IMG/VR virus record: IMGVR_UViG_3300044630_001968
Coordinates: 1-24,277 of that record
Origin: a virus
DNA: 24,277 bases
Strand: one strand, 5' to 3'
Of this stretch, positions 11,887 through 19,156 are shown one piece after another. A program made the position numbers and the translations under genes. Positions within the stretch are counted from its first letter, which is position 1; every line of letters begins with the position of its first letter. Below the pieces are notes generated by a model that worked only from the letters and a program-made list of their open reading frames with translations, made no database searches and was not told where the DNA came from.

Positions 11887-12071
11887 CTATTGTCCTTTGG
11901 TAATGCTTGAATAATAGAATAGAAACATTCAGCAAAGCTGGCTGCCTCTATAGCAAAATCTTCTATATGTGATTCTTTTGTTCCAATACGACCAGCGACA
12001 TAATGCTCTAAAGCATTAGTATAAATTTCCATTAAGTCTTCTGTTGATTTAATTAAATAACTCTTAGCCAT
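11883..12071 (-). CDS. Small helical hypothetical protein, 62 aa
   Basis: The product starts MAKSYLIKSTEDLMEIYTNA. The same frame is open further upstream to a TTG at 12101, but the ATG at 12071 has AGGAG seven bases before it and overlaps the previous TAA, so it is the better start. The protein is acidic and helical with no metal motif. It belongs to the leftward accessory operon. Function unknown. Confidence 0.72.
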   Translation of the reverse strand: MAKSYLIKSTEDLMEIYTNALEHYVAGRIGTKESHIEDFAIEAASFAECFYSIIQALPKDNR

Positions 12072-12481
12072 TAAAAATCTCCTGGGGCTACCTGTAAGCA
12101 AGTAAGACCAATTTCACGCCACATATCTACTACTTGTTGGCGATCATCAAGCACACATAAAATATCATAATCAGGTGCAATAAGTTGTTCGTAAATTTCT
12201 CGTTTAACAATTGAATCCTGTCTAAAGTCTCCATACTTACGCATGTAAAGCTTAATAAATGGTGGGCAGTTTAATGTTAACCACCTATATGTTTCATTAA
12301 AGCATGAATCATCACGACCTGAAACAAATATAATTTTATGTCCAGCTCGCCACAAAGCGTTTACAACTTCAATAACATTTTTGTCTGGAGTATCATGAAT
12401 AACTTTTGAGTAATCATATATCTCACGATTACTTCTGTGAGACACCGTTCCATCAATATCTACAATTACTGCACTACGCAT
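12071..12481 (-). CDS. HAD-family phosphatase, PNKP 3'-phosphatase-like
   Basis: A 136-residue HAD-superfamily hydrolase resembling the isolated phosphatase domain of T4-type polynucleotide kinase-phosphatase. Motif I is VDIDGT (D8 nucleophile, D10 acid/base), motif II is VSGRDD with S54, K93 is the conserved lysine, and motif IV is VLDDR (D112, D113). The C-terminal block DMWREIGLTCLQVAPGDF is typical. Such phage proteins remove 3'-phosphates from nucleic acid or act on nucleotides. No kinase domain is attached. It overlaps the flanking genes by one and eight bases in the accessory operon. Confidence 0.85.
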   Translation of the reverse strand: MRSAVIVDIDGTVSHRSNREIYDYSKVIHDTPDKNVIEVVNALWRAGHKIIFVSGRDDSCFNETYRWLTLNCPPFIKLYMRKYGDFRQDSIVKREIYEQLIAPDYDILCVLDDRQQVVDMWREIGLTCLQVAPGDF

Positions 12482-12773
12482 GTCTGTTCCAATTCTCTAA
12501 AAATGGATCTTCATATTCATATAAAATTACTGGAGTTAGTTCGCCCATCCAGGCACCTGCACAATTATATGAAATATATTCTTCTGCTTCCATTACATCC
12601 ATGCCATCACGCTCAACAAGTATCTGTAGCATCTTTATAAACGAGTATGTTGCTAGTGTTGGTTGACCACACCGTCTTGAAAAACCAATAAAGGCATCCT
12701 CAAATCCATCCATTAACAGCATCTCTTGATCTGTTTCATAATAGACTAAAGTTTCTAATTCTTTTTTGTTCAC
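12474..12773 (-). CDS. Conserved phage protein of unknown function, 99 aa
   Basis: A GTG start at 12773 is chosen because GGAGG lies six bases upstream and the G is shared with the preceding TAG (TAGTG). A possible ATG at 12779 has no space for a ribosome binding site. The 99-residue protein contains GFEDAFIGFSRRCGQP and a later AEEYISYNCAGAWMGELTP. I recognise this as a family common in diverse phages and small bacterial proteins, with no function known to me. Acidic, soluble, alpha-helical. Confidence 0.75.
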   Translation of the reverse strand: MNKKELETLVYYETDQEMLLMDGFEDAFIGFSRRCGQPTLATYSFIKMLQILVERDGMDVMEAEEYISYNCAGAWMGELTPVILYEYEDPFLENWNRHA

Positions 12774-12934
12774 TACCATCCTCCAAGACAGCTTTTTGAG
12801 TGTGTGTGTATCCAAAAGTTTCCTTCTAGATGTTTTTTTGTTGGTGCATAAAGTTCTGTGCCACAGGCACCACAATTATGCAACCATTCTTGTGCAAAAA
12901 AATCGTACTGAAATCCTTTTTCGTACTTAATCAT
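12773..12934 (-). CDS. Small zinc-finger-type protein, 53 aa
   Basis: A 53-codon frame starting MIKYEKGFQYDFFAQEWLHN. It has C21 and C24 (CGAC) followed by H43, H45 and C49, a plausible zinc site. It is the first gene after the TTGACA-18-TATTAT promoter, with AGGA seven bases before the ATG and a leader of about 20 bases. The stop shares a base with the GTG start of the next gene. Function unknown; DNA or protein binding is possible. Confidence 0.72.
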   Translation of the reverse strand: MIKYEKGFQYDFFAQEWLHNCGACGTELYAPTKKHLEGNFWIHTHSKSCLGGW

Positions 12935-12961
12935 TTAATATCCTTGGCTTTGTGTATATCT

Positions 12962-12991
12962 ATAATACACTATGTGGGGTGGGCTTGTCAA
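12962..12991 (-). promoter_or_regulatory. Promoter TTGACA-18-TATTAT of the accessory operon
   Basis: On the minus strand TTGACA (12986-12991) and TATTAT (12962-12967) are separated by 18 bases. The context AAACTTGACAAG is identical to that at the promoter near 7852. It should drive the operon containing the HAD phosphatase and methylglyoxal synthase genes. Confidence 0.72.
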
Positions 12992-12993
12992 GT

Positions 12994-13158
12994 TTATTCT
13001 TCATAGAGTTCGTAGGCAACAAAGTCTGTATTGTCCACAAACTCTTCATGAACTACTCCATCTACAAAGAACTTAATCTTAGAAAAATATGCTCCATAAG
13101 AAACAATTTCTCCAACAACTTCCTCTTCAAATAGCCATACTAGATTGCCCGATGTCAT
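12994..13158 (-). CDS. Small beta-rich hypothetical protein, 54 aa
   Basis: A 54-codon frame beginning MTSGNLVWLFEEEVVGEIVS and ending FVAYELYEE. It alternates hydrophobic and acidic residues, so it is probably a small beta-sheet protein such as an SH3-like barrel. The ATG overlaps the previous TGA (ATGA), and the stop lies three bases from the -35 box of the next promoter. Function unknown. Confidence 0.72.
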   Translation of the reverse strand: MTSGNLVWLFEEEVVGEIVSYGAYFSKIKFFVDGVVHEEFVDNTDFVAYELYEE

Positions 13159-13412
13159 TTTATACTCCTTGGTGGATCGCCCTTGGCTCCATCAAAGTAG
13201 CATTTTACACCAAAGGATTCTATTAGCTTTCTAACCATTTGTAAATATTCCATAAAAGTTTCCATCTGCGGAGCATTCATAGACATAATTTGATTTTCAT
13301 AAATACGAATAGAAATATACTGATCAAACTCTACAAAATCCACAACAAGTTTTGGGTATGGTGGCTTAATTTGATGAACTGCAACGGACATTTCTTTTGT
13401 AAATTTAGCCAT
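13155..13412 (-). CDS. Small conserved phage protein, 85 aa
   Basis: An 85-residue protein starting MAKFTKEMSVAVHQIKPPYP; an alternative ATG at 13424 would add four residues, and neither start has a strong ribosome binding site. A beta-rich N-terminal half (LVVDFVEFDQYISIRIYENQ) is followed by a helix (QMETFMEYLQMVRKLIESFG) and GVKCYFDGAKGDPP. I have seen proteins with this layout in actinophage genomes but know no function. Overlaps the WhiB gene by eight bases. Confidence 0.7.
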   Translation of the reverse strand: MAKFTKEMSVAVHQIKPPYPKLVVDFVEFDQYISIRIYENQIMSMNAPQMETFMEYLQMVRKLIESFGVKCYFDGAKGDPPRSIK

Positions 13413-13689
13413 CTGACACCGCATCTAAAATCATAGACCATACCTCTTTTGTTTTATGCATATTTTTAGAGGGACTTGGCTCTCCATCTACTAAGTATAC
13501 ACCACCCCAAACTCCCCATTCTGAGTTTGTTGTTCCGTGATTAAAACACTCTGCTATAACAGGACACTGCAAACAAATAGTTTCATCAACTGTTTTTGCA
13601 AGTATTGGATCTTCTTCATACTTATCAAAAAACATTTCACGGTCAATGGCACGACACTTAGCCTTCATCATCCATTCTTCATCTAACAT
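13405..13689 (-). CDS. WhiB-like iron-sulfur transcription factor
   Basis: From the ATG at 13689 the protein has 94 residues. The WhiB signature is complete: C12, C39, C42 and C48 (C-x26-C-x2-C-x5-C) for a 4Fe-4S cluster, and GVWGG at 59-63. WhiB-like proteins are restricted to actinobacteria and their phages and bind the main sigma factor to change promoter choice. A longer frame from 13755 overlaps the upstream gene and is less likely; the chosen start overlaps that gene by 11 bases. It may regulate phage or host promoters, or block a host WhiB, during infection. This is the best host indicator in the window. Confidence 0.9.
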   Translation of the reverse strand: MLDEEWMMKAKCRAIDREMFFDKYEEDPILAKTVDETICLQCPVIAECFNHGTTNSEWGVWGGVYLVDGEPSPSKNMHKTKEVWSMILDAVSDG

Positions 13690-13888
13690 ACTTTGCTGGC
13701 ACTTCCCAACCATTTTCATTTGGCTCGTAGGTTTTATAGAATCCCCATTTGCCATCCCTTAGCAAACCGCCCTTTGACATTTCTCCAAGAGAGTCTGCCT
13801 TCCAGTCTACAATAGTCCAGCCATCCCAGTAAAGACCCTTGTTTTTTTCTACTATAGCGTGTGCTTCTTCGTAACCAATTATTGGCAT
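13679..13888 (-). CDS. Small aromatic-rich hypothetical protein, 69 aa
   Basis: A 69-residue protein starting MPIIGYEEAHAIVEKNKGLY and rich in Trp, Tyr and Gly (WDGWTIVDWKAD, DGKWGFYKTYEPNENGW). It looks like a small beta-rich fold. AAGGAAA lies upstream of the ATG, which follows the preceding gene after nine bases. No family or metal motif recognised. Confidence 0.72.
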   Translation of the reverse strand: MPIIGYEEAHAIVEKNKGLYWDGWTIVDWKADSLGEMSKGGLLRDGKWGFYKTYEPNENGWEVPAKYVR

Positions 13889-13897
13889 TTATTTTCC

Positions 13898-14275
13898 TTA
13901 GTATCTGTAGAATGAGGCTGGAATTTTTAGTTGTTCAGCCTTACGGATAAGTGCATCATGATTCTTGTCAGGATCTGACTTTGAATTAAATGACACGATG
14001 TGGTCAATATTGTAGCTTTCTAAATTTTCTAAAACATCTTGGTACTTAGCACGAGCGAACTTAGTCCAGATTTTCTTTTGTTTAAACATATCCTCTGACC
14101 TATTAATAAACTCTGCCGTATATCCATTTATTCTTCTTGGTCCTGCGGTTAAGATCTTAATGTGTTTTTCTTGGTATCCGTTTTTGTGTAGGTTTTCTTC
14201 AATTGCAACTACAACTCCACGCATAAATGTTGGATAGTCTCCAAAATCTTTACTACCGTATACTAAAATTTTCAT
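13898..14275 (-). CDS. Possible SLOG/YspA-like nucleotide-binding protein
   Basis: A 125-residue protein starting MKILVYGSKDFGDYPTFMRG, which resembles the N-terminal GSRDF loop of YspA/DUF2493-type SLOG proteins. It continues with ILTAGPRRINGYTAEFI and a later DHIVSFN strand, a Rossmann-like order. SLOG domains bind nucleotide-derived ligands or cleave N-glycosidic bonds. The second half is less typical, so the assignment is tentative. AGGA lies five bases before the ATG. Confidence 0.45.
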   Translation of the reverse strand: MKILVYGSKDFGDYPTFMRGVVVAIEENLHKNGYQEKHIKILTAGPRRINGYTAEFINRSEDMFKQKKIWTKFARAKYQDVLENLESYNIDHIVSFNSKSDPDKNHDALIRKAEQLKIPASFYRY

Positions 14276-14282
14276 AGCATTC

Positions 14283-15185
14283 CTAATTAACTAGATCAAC
14301 AATAAACATTTTTCCTGAACGCTTGTGTTCAAGGTATCTTGACTGGGACTTAATTCTATCATATACTTGAGACATTGACAACCCAGGGCTTAGTTCTTTT
14401 ACTGCTACCCATTTTGCTGCCATAAGTGCACTGGAGTTTGATGTTCCAACAGAGTTTGCTGTTTTATTATTTGGTGCTGCTGCAAACATTGTTCCTAATG
14501 CAAAAAAGTCAGTGCTGGCTGAGTTGTTGCTATATAGTGCTGGAGACATTTGCTTTCCATATGCTGGGTCTGTGGCACCAACAGAAATTGATGATGCAAT
14601 ACATGCAGGAAAGTCTATCTTAGAATAATTATATCCATTTCCTGTTGGGAAAAATGATGGAATATTCTTTGATGCAAGAGAGTTGATTGCATTTTCAATA
14701 GGCACATGCTTTGTGCAAGCATCTCTTGAAACATATGACTGACTCATATTTACCGCAACAATGTTATAAGTTTGGTGATTCTTGTCTACCCACTCTAGTG
14801 CTCTTTGCACAGCAGTCAGTGACGTACTTGCCCTAAGTCCATTTGCCGTCATTGGAATAATTCTAATAATAACAAGATTAACATTTGGATTGTTTTGAGT
14901 AATTACTGAAGCAATTTGTGTACCGTGATAAAAACCATTTCTACTAGCTCTTGCTGGATCTAAAGTTGCTGCTCCAACACCTTCCATAAAATTAGTTTTA
15001 TTTGGACAAGTGTTAAAGTCAAGTACACATACTTCGTGTACAATTTTTCCAGATACTGAACTATGCGTAGCGTCAATTCCTGTATCAATTACGGCAATGG
15101 TGGGCTTGGTGTTACCCTTTGCTGAAGTTCCTGTAATAACCAAAAGCAATGCTATTCCAATAATAGCAATAATACTTTTCTTCAT
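14283..15185 (-). CDS. Secreted subtilisin-like serine protease (S8)
   Basis: A 300-residue exported subtilase. Residues 1-22 are a signal peptide. The catalytic triad is visible: D34 in AVIDTGID, H87 in FYHGTQIASVI and S249 in VGTSNSSALMAAK; N183 in PTGNGYN is the oxyanion residue. There is almost no propeptide between the signal and the catalytic domain, unlike classical subtilisins. Four cysteines (53, 60, 157, 195) may make disulfides. Its own TTGACA-17-TATAAT promoter and AAAAGGA ribosome binding site give independent, probably strong expression. It could process virion or cell-surface proteins outside the cell, or remove receptors. Confidence 0.9.
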   Translation of the reverse strand: MKKSIIAIIGIALLLVITGTSAKGNTKPTIAVIDTGIDATHSSVSGKIVHEVCVLDFNTCPNKTNFMEGVGAATLDPARASRNGFYHGTQIASVITQNNPNVNLVIIRIIPMTANGLRASTSLTAVQRALEWVDKNHQTYNIVAVNMSQSYVSRDACTKHVPIENAINSLASKNIPSFFPTGNGYNYSKIDFPACIASSISVGATDPAYGKQMSPALYSNNSASTDFFALGTMFAAAPNNKTANSVGTSNSSALMAAKWVAVKELSPGLSMSQVYDRIKSQSRYLEHKRSGKMFIVDLVN

Positions 15186-15214
15186 TTTATTTCCTTTTGT
15201 TAGTTGGGATTTAT

Positions 15215-15243
15215 ATTATATCAATTTAATTGTTAGTTGTCAA
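15215..15243 (-). promoter_or_regulatory. Consensus promoter TTGACA-17-TATAAT of the subtilase gene
   Basis: On the minus strand TTGACA (15238-15243) overlaps the last codons of the dehydratase gene. TATAAT (15215-15220), preceded by TGA, follows at the ideal 17-base spacing. It is the closest match to consensus in the window and gives a leader of about 20 bases with a good ribosome binding site. Confidence 0.85.
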
Positions 15244-16243
15244 GCCATTGAGGGTTATTGTATGTCCATTTTACAACCTTGTCAATTGACTCTTCAATTG
15301 CCATTGGGTGTGTCCATCCAGACTTAGCAAGATTTTCTCCACTTAATGCGTAGTGCATGTCGTGTCCTGGTCTTTCTGTATTTGGATCCACCAAATCATA
15401 GTTTAATTGCTTACCTGCTGCGTCTGCAACAAGCTGGGCAAGTTCTAGATTGCTTAATCTTTTTTCTCCAGCAATATGCATTCTTAATGGCAAATCTGCT
15501 TCTCCATACTTTGGAAAGTCCTGCTCTAAGATATGCATTAGTCCTGAGGCTAAGCTTCTTGCATGTAAATAATATCTGCTTCCAATGTCACCCTTATTAA
15601 AATGAACAACAACTTTTTCATTCTTGTAAATCTTTTTCATGATCATAGCCATATACTTTTCAGAGTCTTGAGTTTCTCCAATGATGTTCATGCTATTTAC
15701 AATTCCGACTGGAACTCCATAGGTTCTCCAATAGGAAAGGGCTATGTCTTCCTGGGCAGCTTTAGATGCTGCATACGGATTACTTGGAAGGTGCAGGTCT
15801 TTCCATTCCTTGTTTGTTCTGTGCTTTGATCCTGGACCATATACCTCGTCAGTAGATATGTGCAAAAACTTTTCTACCCCCGTGTGTCTTGCCCAATCAA
15901 GCATGTTACACATCAATGATACGTTGTTCATGATAAATGGAGCTGGGTTTTCAATGCTACGATTGACATGGCTTTCACTTGCACAATTAATTACATAGTC
16001 AATCTTACCAAAATCAGCATAGGTTACTGGGGACATTGGCTGTGCTAGGTCTATACCAACAAGCTTTACTCTTCTCATTGCATCTGGGGAGGAGCTAAAT
16101 AAATATCCAAGCCTATCTTGAATACCACGATGTTTATAACTTACTGGCAAGACAATGCTATTGCAATCTGTAGTTTTTAATATGTGCCTAACAACATGGA
16201 CCCCCATTAGTCCACTAGCACCAGTAACCATTATTCTTTTCAT
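15233..16243 (-). CDS. RmlB-like NDP-sugar 4,6-dehydratase
   Basis: A 336-residue extended short-chain dehydrogenase/reductase. The NAD-binding motif is TGASGLMG (7-14). The active-site block is STDEVYG (130-136) with the Asp-Glu pair of dTDP-glucose 4,6-dehydratases, and the catalytic pair is Y157 and K161 (YAASK). ASESHVNRS (88-96) is also typical. RmlB-type enzymes convert dTDP-glucose to the 4-keto-6-deoxy intermediate from which deoxysugars are made; other NDP-sugars are possible. The ATG overlaps the glycosyltransferase stop by four bases with GGAG upstream. Its position beside two glycosyltransferase genes supports a phage glycan pathway. No other Rml genes are in the window, so later steps would come from the host or elsewhere. 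Confidence 0.88.
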   Translation of the reverse strand: MKRIMVTGASGLMGVHVVRHILKTTDCNSIVLPVSYKHRGIQDRLGYLFSSSPDAMRRVKLVGIDLAQPMSPVTYADFGKIDYVINCASESHVNRSIENPAPFIMNNVSLMCNMLDWARHTGVEKFLHISTDEVYGPGSKHRTNKEWKDLHLPSNPYAASKAAQEDIALSYWRTYGVPVGIVNSMNIIGETQDSEKYMAMIMKKIYKNEKVVVHFNKGDIGSRYYLHARSLASGLMHILEQDFPKYGEADLPLRMHIAGEKRLSNLELAQLVADAAGKQLNYDLVDPNTERPGHDMHYALSGENLAKSGWTHPMAIEESIDKVVKWTYNNPQWLDN

Positions 16244-17196
16244 TGCATATCTCCAATAATTTTATCTAATTCCATCCACTGCCGTATACAATTATCTCTT
16301 GAAAATCTATTGTTAATGTATTCTATTTGTGGTTTTGGATCAAACTTATTTTTTCTAATTTCTTTTATTGCTTTTTTTATTTCTTTTGTAAAAATTTTTA
16401 CCATTTCTTTTTCACGTTTTTCTATATCTTGAAAAGTTACTGGATAATTTTTAATAATTTTTGCAAACCCATTAGTTGTTTCTGGTAATGCACCAGCATC
16501 AGTAGTAACTACTTTTACCCCAGCACTCATAGCTTCCATAACTCCAATACATGCAGTTTCTTCAAATGTGCAGGGATAAGCATAAATATGAGATTTTTGT
16601 AAAGTATCTAAAAGAACTTCTTTTGTACTATCTCCATTTTTAATAATTCTTTCATCTTGATCAAAAATTACTTTAGCCTCATAACTTATTTCTGATGGGG
16701 TCATGCAGTCTTCGCATTCGCAGCAATGAATGGTAAGAGTAACATCTTTGTCTTTTATTTTATTAAAACATTTTAGTAAAATGTCCAGACCTCTTGATGC
16801 CTGAGATATATACATAAGGTTTATTTTGTCTTTTGGCTTTTCTTTAAACTCAATGGGATCAAACTGATTATTTACAATATAAAATCTATCCTCGTCTATA
16901 GCAAAATTTTCTGATAAGTTTTTTTTATGGAACTCCGATTGAACTAAAAACATGCTGGTTATTGATAAAAAATCTGGGTGTACAAAAAACTTTTCTAAGC
17001 TCCATGGCATTCTATAAGCTGGAACGTGGCACCAAACTATATTTTTTGTGTATTCTTTCATATTACCCTCAAGACCAGGAAGAACAATTAAATTACAATC
17101 TTTTAAAAAATTTGTTTTTGATAAAACATTTTCATTTACAAAGCTAGCCATGTTTCCTGTACCTCTGTTTCCAAATCCAGCAAATTTTCCTATCAT
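16240..17196 (-). CDS. GT4-type glycosyltransferase (GT-B fold)
   Basis: The start at 17196 (MIGKFAGFGNRGTGN) forms ATGA with the upstream stop and gives 318 residues. The nucleotide-sugar-binding C-terminal half has SRGLD at 134-138, the EX7E motif at E213-E221 (FEETACIGVMEAMSAG) and TTDAGALPE, all typical of GT4 enzymes. The acceptor-binding N-terminal half is shorter than usual. An unusual cysteine cluster CCECEDC lies at 158-164. The product probably transfers a sugar to a growing glycan in the cytoplasm, possibly the one made with the neighbouring dehydratase. Coupled to its neighbours at both ends. Confidence 0.87.
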   Translation of the reverse strand: MIGKFAGFGNRGTGNMASFVNENVLSKTNFLKDCNLIVLPGLEGNMKEYTKNIVWCHVPAYRMPWSLEKFFVHPDFLSITSMFLVQSEFHKKNLSENFAIDEDRFYIVNNQFDPIEFKEKPKDKINLMYISQASRGLDILLKCFNKIKDKDVTLTIHCCECEDCMTPSEISYEAKVIFDQDERIIKNGDSTKEVLLDTLQKSHIYAYPCTFEETACIGVMEAMSAGVKVVTTDAGALPETTNGFAKIIKNYPVTFQDIEKREKEMVKIFTKEIKKAIKEIRKNKFDPKPQIEYINNRFSRDNCIRQWMELDKIIGDMQ

Positions 17197-17456
17197 TTTT
17201 TTTCCTTCATGGCTTCTGAGTGTATTCCCCACTTACCTATTGGACAAGAAGCGTCAGCTAGTTTTGTTTTTTGAGGCATAATACATGCACACTTGCTACA
17301 CTGGGTAGTTACTTTAATATAAAATGGGCATTCTTTGCATATAGCCATTCTTCTTTCTTGTGCTTTATCAGAGACTCTTTCTTTGTTTGGATTAAAAAGG
17401 TCCCAAGGTCTTACTGGTTTTAGAGGTGGAACTTCTAAAAATTCATCATCATTCAT
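17193..17456 (-). CDS. Small six-cysteine zinc-type phage protein, 87 aa
   Basis: An 87-residue protein with C40, C43, C53, C56, C58 and C71 in the block MAICKECPFYIKVTTQCSKC followed by ACIMPQK and ASCPIGKW. I recognise this layout from small proteins in tailed phages, often beside glycosyltransferase or methyltransferase genes; the function is not established. A zinc-binding fold is most likely. The N-terminal 20 residues are Pro-rich. AGGA precedes the ATG. Confidence 0.75.
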   Translation of the reverse strand: MNDDEFLEVPPLKPVRPWDLFNPNKERVSDKAQERRMAICKECPFYIKVTTQCSKCACIMPQKTKLADASCPIGKWGIHSEAMKEKK

Positions 17457-17465
17457 AATAACTTC

Positions 17466-18404
17466 CTAATAATATTGTTCTGGAATATATTCGTTGTCCT
17501 TGTAAAGACCTACAGACAGATTTATTTTAGCATAATTTTCATATTTTCTAACATAATCTTTGTTTGAAATTAATTTAATATATCTATTTTGAGAAATGTT
17601 GTGAAGAGCTATGTTATTTTTTTCAGATAAATATTGAGTAAAATATTTTCTTTCTCCACCAAATTCATTCTTAAAATCTGTATAAAAATGAGTAAGAGGT
17701 AGTTCCATGTTTGGATAAACCATGTAAAAACCGTTGTTTATTAAATTAATTCCCTGAATAATTTCTTCATCATAAAAGAACGCTTCGCTGTATGTTCCTG
17801 GATTTTTTGCAAATTCTTTATCACTAAAAGCAAAATTTCCATTAAACTTTACACACGGATAAAACTTTTTAGGATACAAAGGATCTCCAAACAAAGGCTT
17901 ATCAGTCCATTTAGCATAAAAATTATTAAAAAATCCAGTAATATAAAATGGGTATCTTGAACGGGAATCTAATATCTTTAATCCATCTGAATCATACTTA
18001 TAAACTCCAAGATATGCAGTTAAAACAATTTTGTCATGGTTTAATTCTGATTTTGCTTCCTTAAATAAATCAATTAAAATTTCATCCCAATCTTGTTCAA
18101 AGTTTGTATGAGAGTCACATTGCAAAATGTAGTCTTGTCCAGAATATAAAGAGATTGCTTGCTGTCTTGCAAATCCAGTTCCATATTTTGAAAGATCTTT
18201 ATTATCAAGCTTGTTGTAAACCATCTTTACATTTTTCCCTTTAAAAGACTTAGAAAGCTTTTTATATAAAGACTTAGAATCTGAAGTGCAGGGCATTCCA
18301 ACAAAAATTCTTTCGGGGTACTTTGCTTTTTCAAAAAGACCTAATATAGATCTTTCAGTTTCTGTGTCATCCATCGTTGCCGTTGAAACATAAATTGTTT
18401 CCAT
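17466..18404 (-). CDS. GT60-like GlcNAc-transferase-family glycosyltransferase
   Basis: A 312-residue GT-A glycosyltransferase. The order YVSTATMDDTETERSILGLF (5-24), RIFVGMPC, then GFARQQAISLYSGQDYILQC with D97-S98-H99 in place of DXD matches the bacterial and protist GlcNAc-transferase family related to the Skp1 hydroxyproline GlcNAc-transferase (Pfam GlcNAc family). WD at 106-107 and a later NGNFAF block also fit. Known eukaryotic members glycosylate protein Ser, Thr or hydroxyproline, so a protein acceptor such as a tail adhesin is a reasonable guess. It overlaps the methyltransferase-fold gene by one base (TAATG). Confidence 0.8.
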   Translation of the reverse strand: METIYVSTATMDDTETERSILGLFEKAKYPERIFVGMPCTSDSKSLYKKLSKSFKGKNVKMVYNKLDNKDLSKYGTGFARQQAISLYSGQDYILQCDSHTNFEQDWDEILIDLFKEAKSELNHDKIVLTAYLGVYKYDSDGLKILDSRSRYPFYITGFFNNFYAKWTDKPLFGDPLYPKKFYPCVKFNGNFAFSDKEFAKNPGTYSEAFFYDEEIIQGINLINNGFYMVYPNMELPLTHFYTDFKNEFGGERKYFTQYLSEKNNIALHNISQNRYIKLISNKDYVRKYENYAKINLSVGLYKDNEYIPEQYY

Positions 18405-19156
18405 TATTTTTTATCCTTTTCAAGTTCCTGTTTTATAAAATCAAATCTTATTTTTGCTAACTCTGTTTGATCTTCTGAAACATCTATGCTTATGGCTTTT
18501 CTATTTAAAAGGTAGGCTTCACAAGCAGTTGTTCCGCTACCGCCAAATGGATCTAAGACAATATCTTTTGGCTTAGAAAACATTTCAATAAGTTTTTTTG
18601 GAATTTCTGATCTAAAAGAATTTTCAACAAAACCAAGGGGTTCTAATTTTTTTGTAATTTTATTAGAATTATCTTTTGCTGGGATGTTCCAAATGGCTTC
18701 AGAATACTTTCTTACAGAGTATGGGTTGCTATACATAAGTCCTGGGCTTTTTATAAAATGATATATTAAATGATAATTAAAGTTTACTATACCAAGATTA
18801 TTTTCTTTTACATTTTCTGACCAATTCCATATAAACGGTGGATTTGCTAAAAACAAATTCGTTTTTTTTAAAACACTTGAAACGTATTCTGAGTATAACG
18901 GCTCTGTATTAGAAATGCAAACAAAAATAGATCCTGTTGGCTTTAAAACTCGTTCCATTTCTTTTGTTGCAGATAGCAAAGAGCTAATATATTTTTTTGT
19001 ATTTTTTTCAGAACCTATTTGTTTGGTTGGATCTCCACCGTAGTAATCAAAATCTAATTGATAAAAGGGGGCTTGAGTAACAATTAGATCTACAGAATTA
19101 TTTTCTAAATTAATTTTTTTAGAATCTGATGTAATAAAATTTACAGTGCTGTTCAT
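18404..19156 (-). CDS. DNA methyltransferase-fold protein (N4/N6, beta class), atypical motif IV
   Basis: A 250-residue protein with the order of beta-class amino-methyltransferases: motif IV first, motif I near the C-terminus. Motif I is LDPFGGSGTT (201-210) followed by SIDVSED, as expected for AdoMet binding. Where DLIVTSPPY is expected the protein has DLIVTQAPFY (23-32), so the catalytic tetrapeptide is QAPF instead of D/N/S-P-P-Y/F. LKPTGSIFVCI (71-81) fits the following strand. It may be inactive, or act on a different atom or substrate. No restriction enzyme is nearby. The start overlaps the next gene's stop (TAATG). Confidence 0.8.
   Translation of the reverse strand: MNSTVNFITSDSKKINLENNSVDLIVTQAPFYQLDFDYYGGDPTKQIGSEKNTKKYISSLLSATKEMERVLKPTGSIFVCISNTEPLYSEYVSSVLKKTNLFLANPPFIWNWSENVKENNLGIVNFNYHLIYHFIKSPGLMYSNPYSVRKYSEAIWNIPAKDNSNKITKKLEPLGFVENSFRSEIPKKLIEMFSKPKDIVLDPFGGSGTTACEAYLLNRKAISIDVSEDQTELAKIRFDFIKQELEKDKK

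Noticed and set aside
18833-18844. NPPF at residues 105-108 as an alternative catalytic motif IV of the methyltransferase-fold protein
   Set aside because: Its position after the LKPTGSIF strand corresponds to the usual variable segment before the Trp motif, not to motif IV, so it is probably coincidence.
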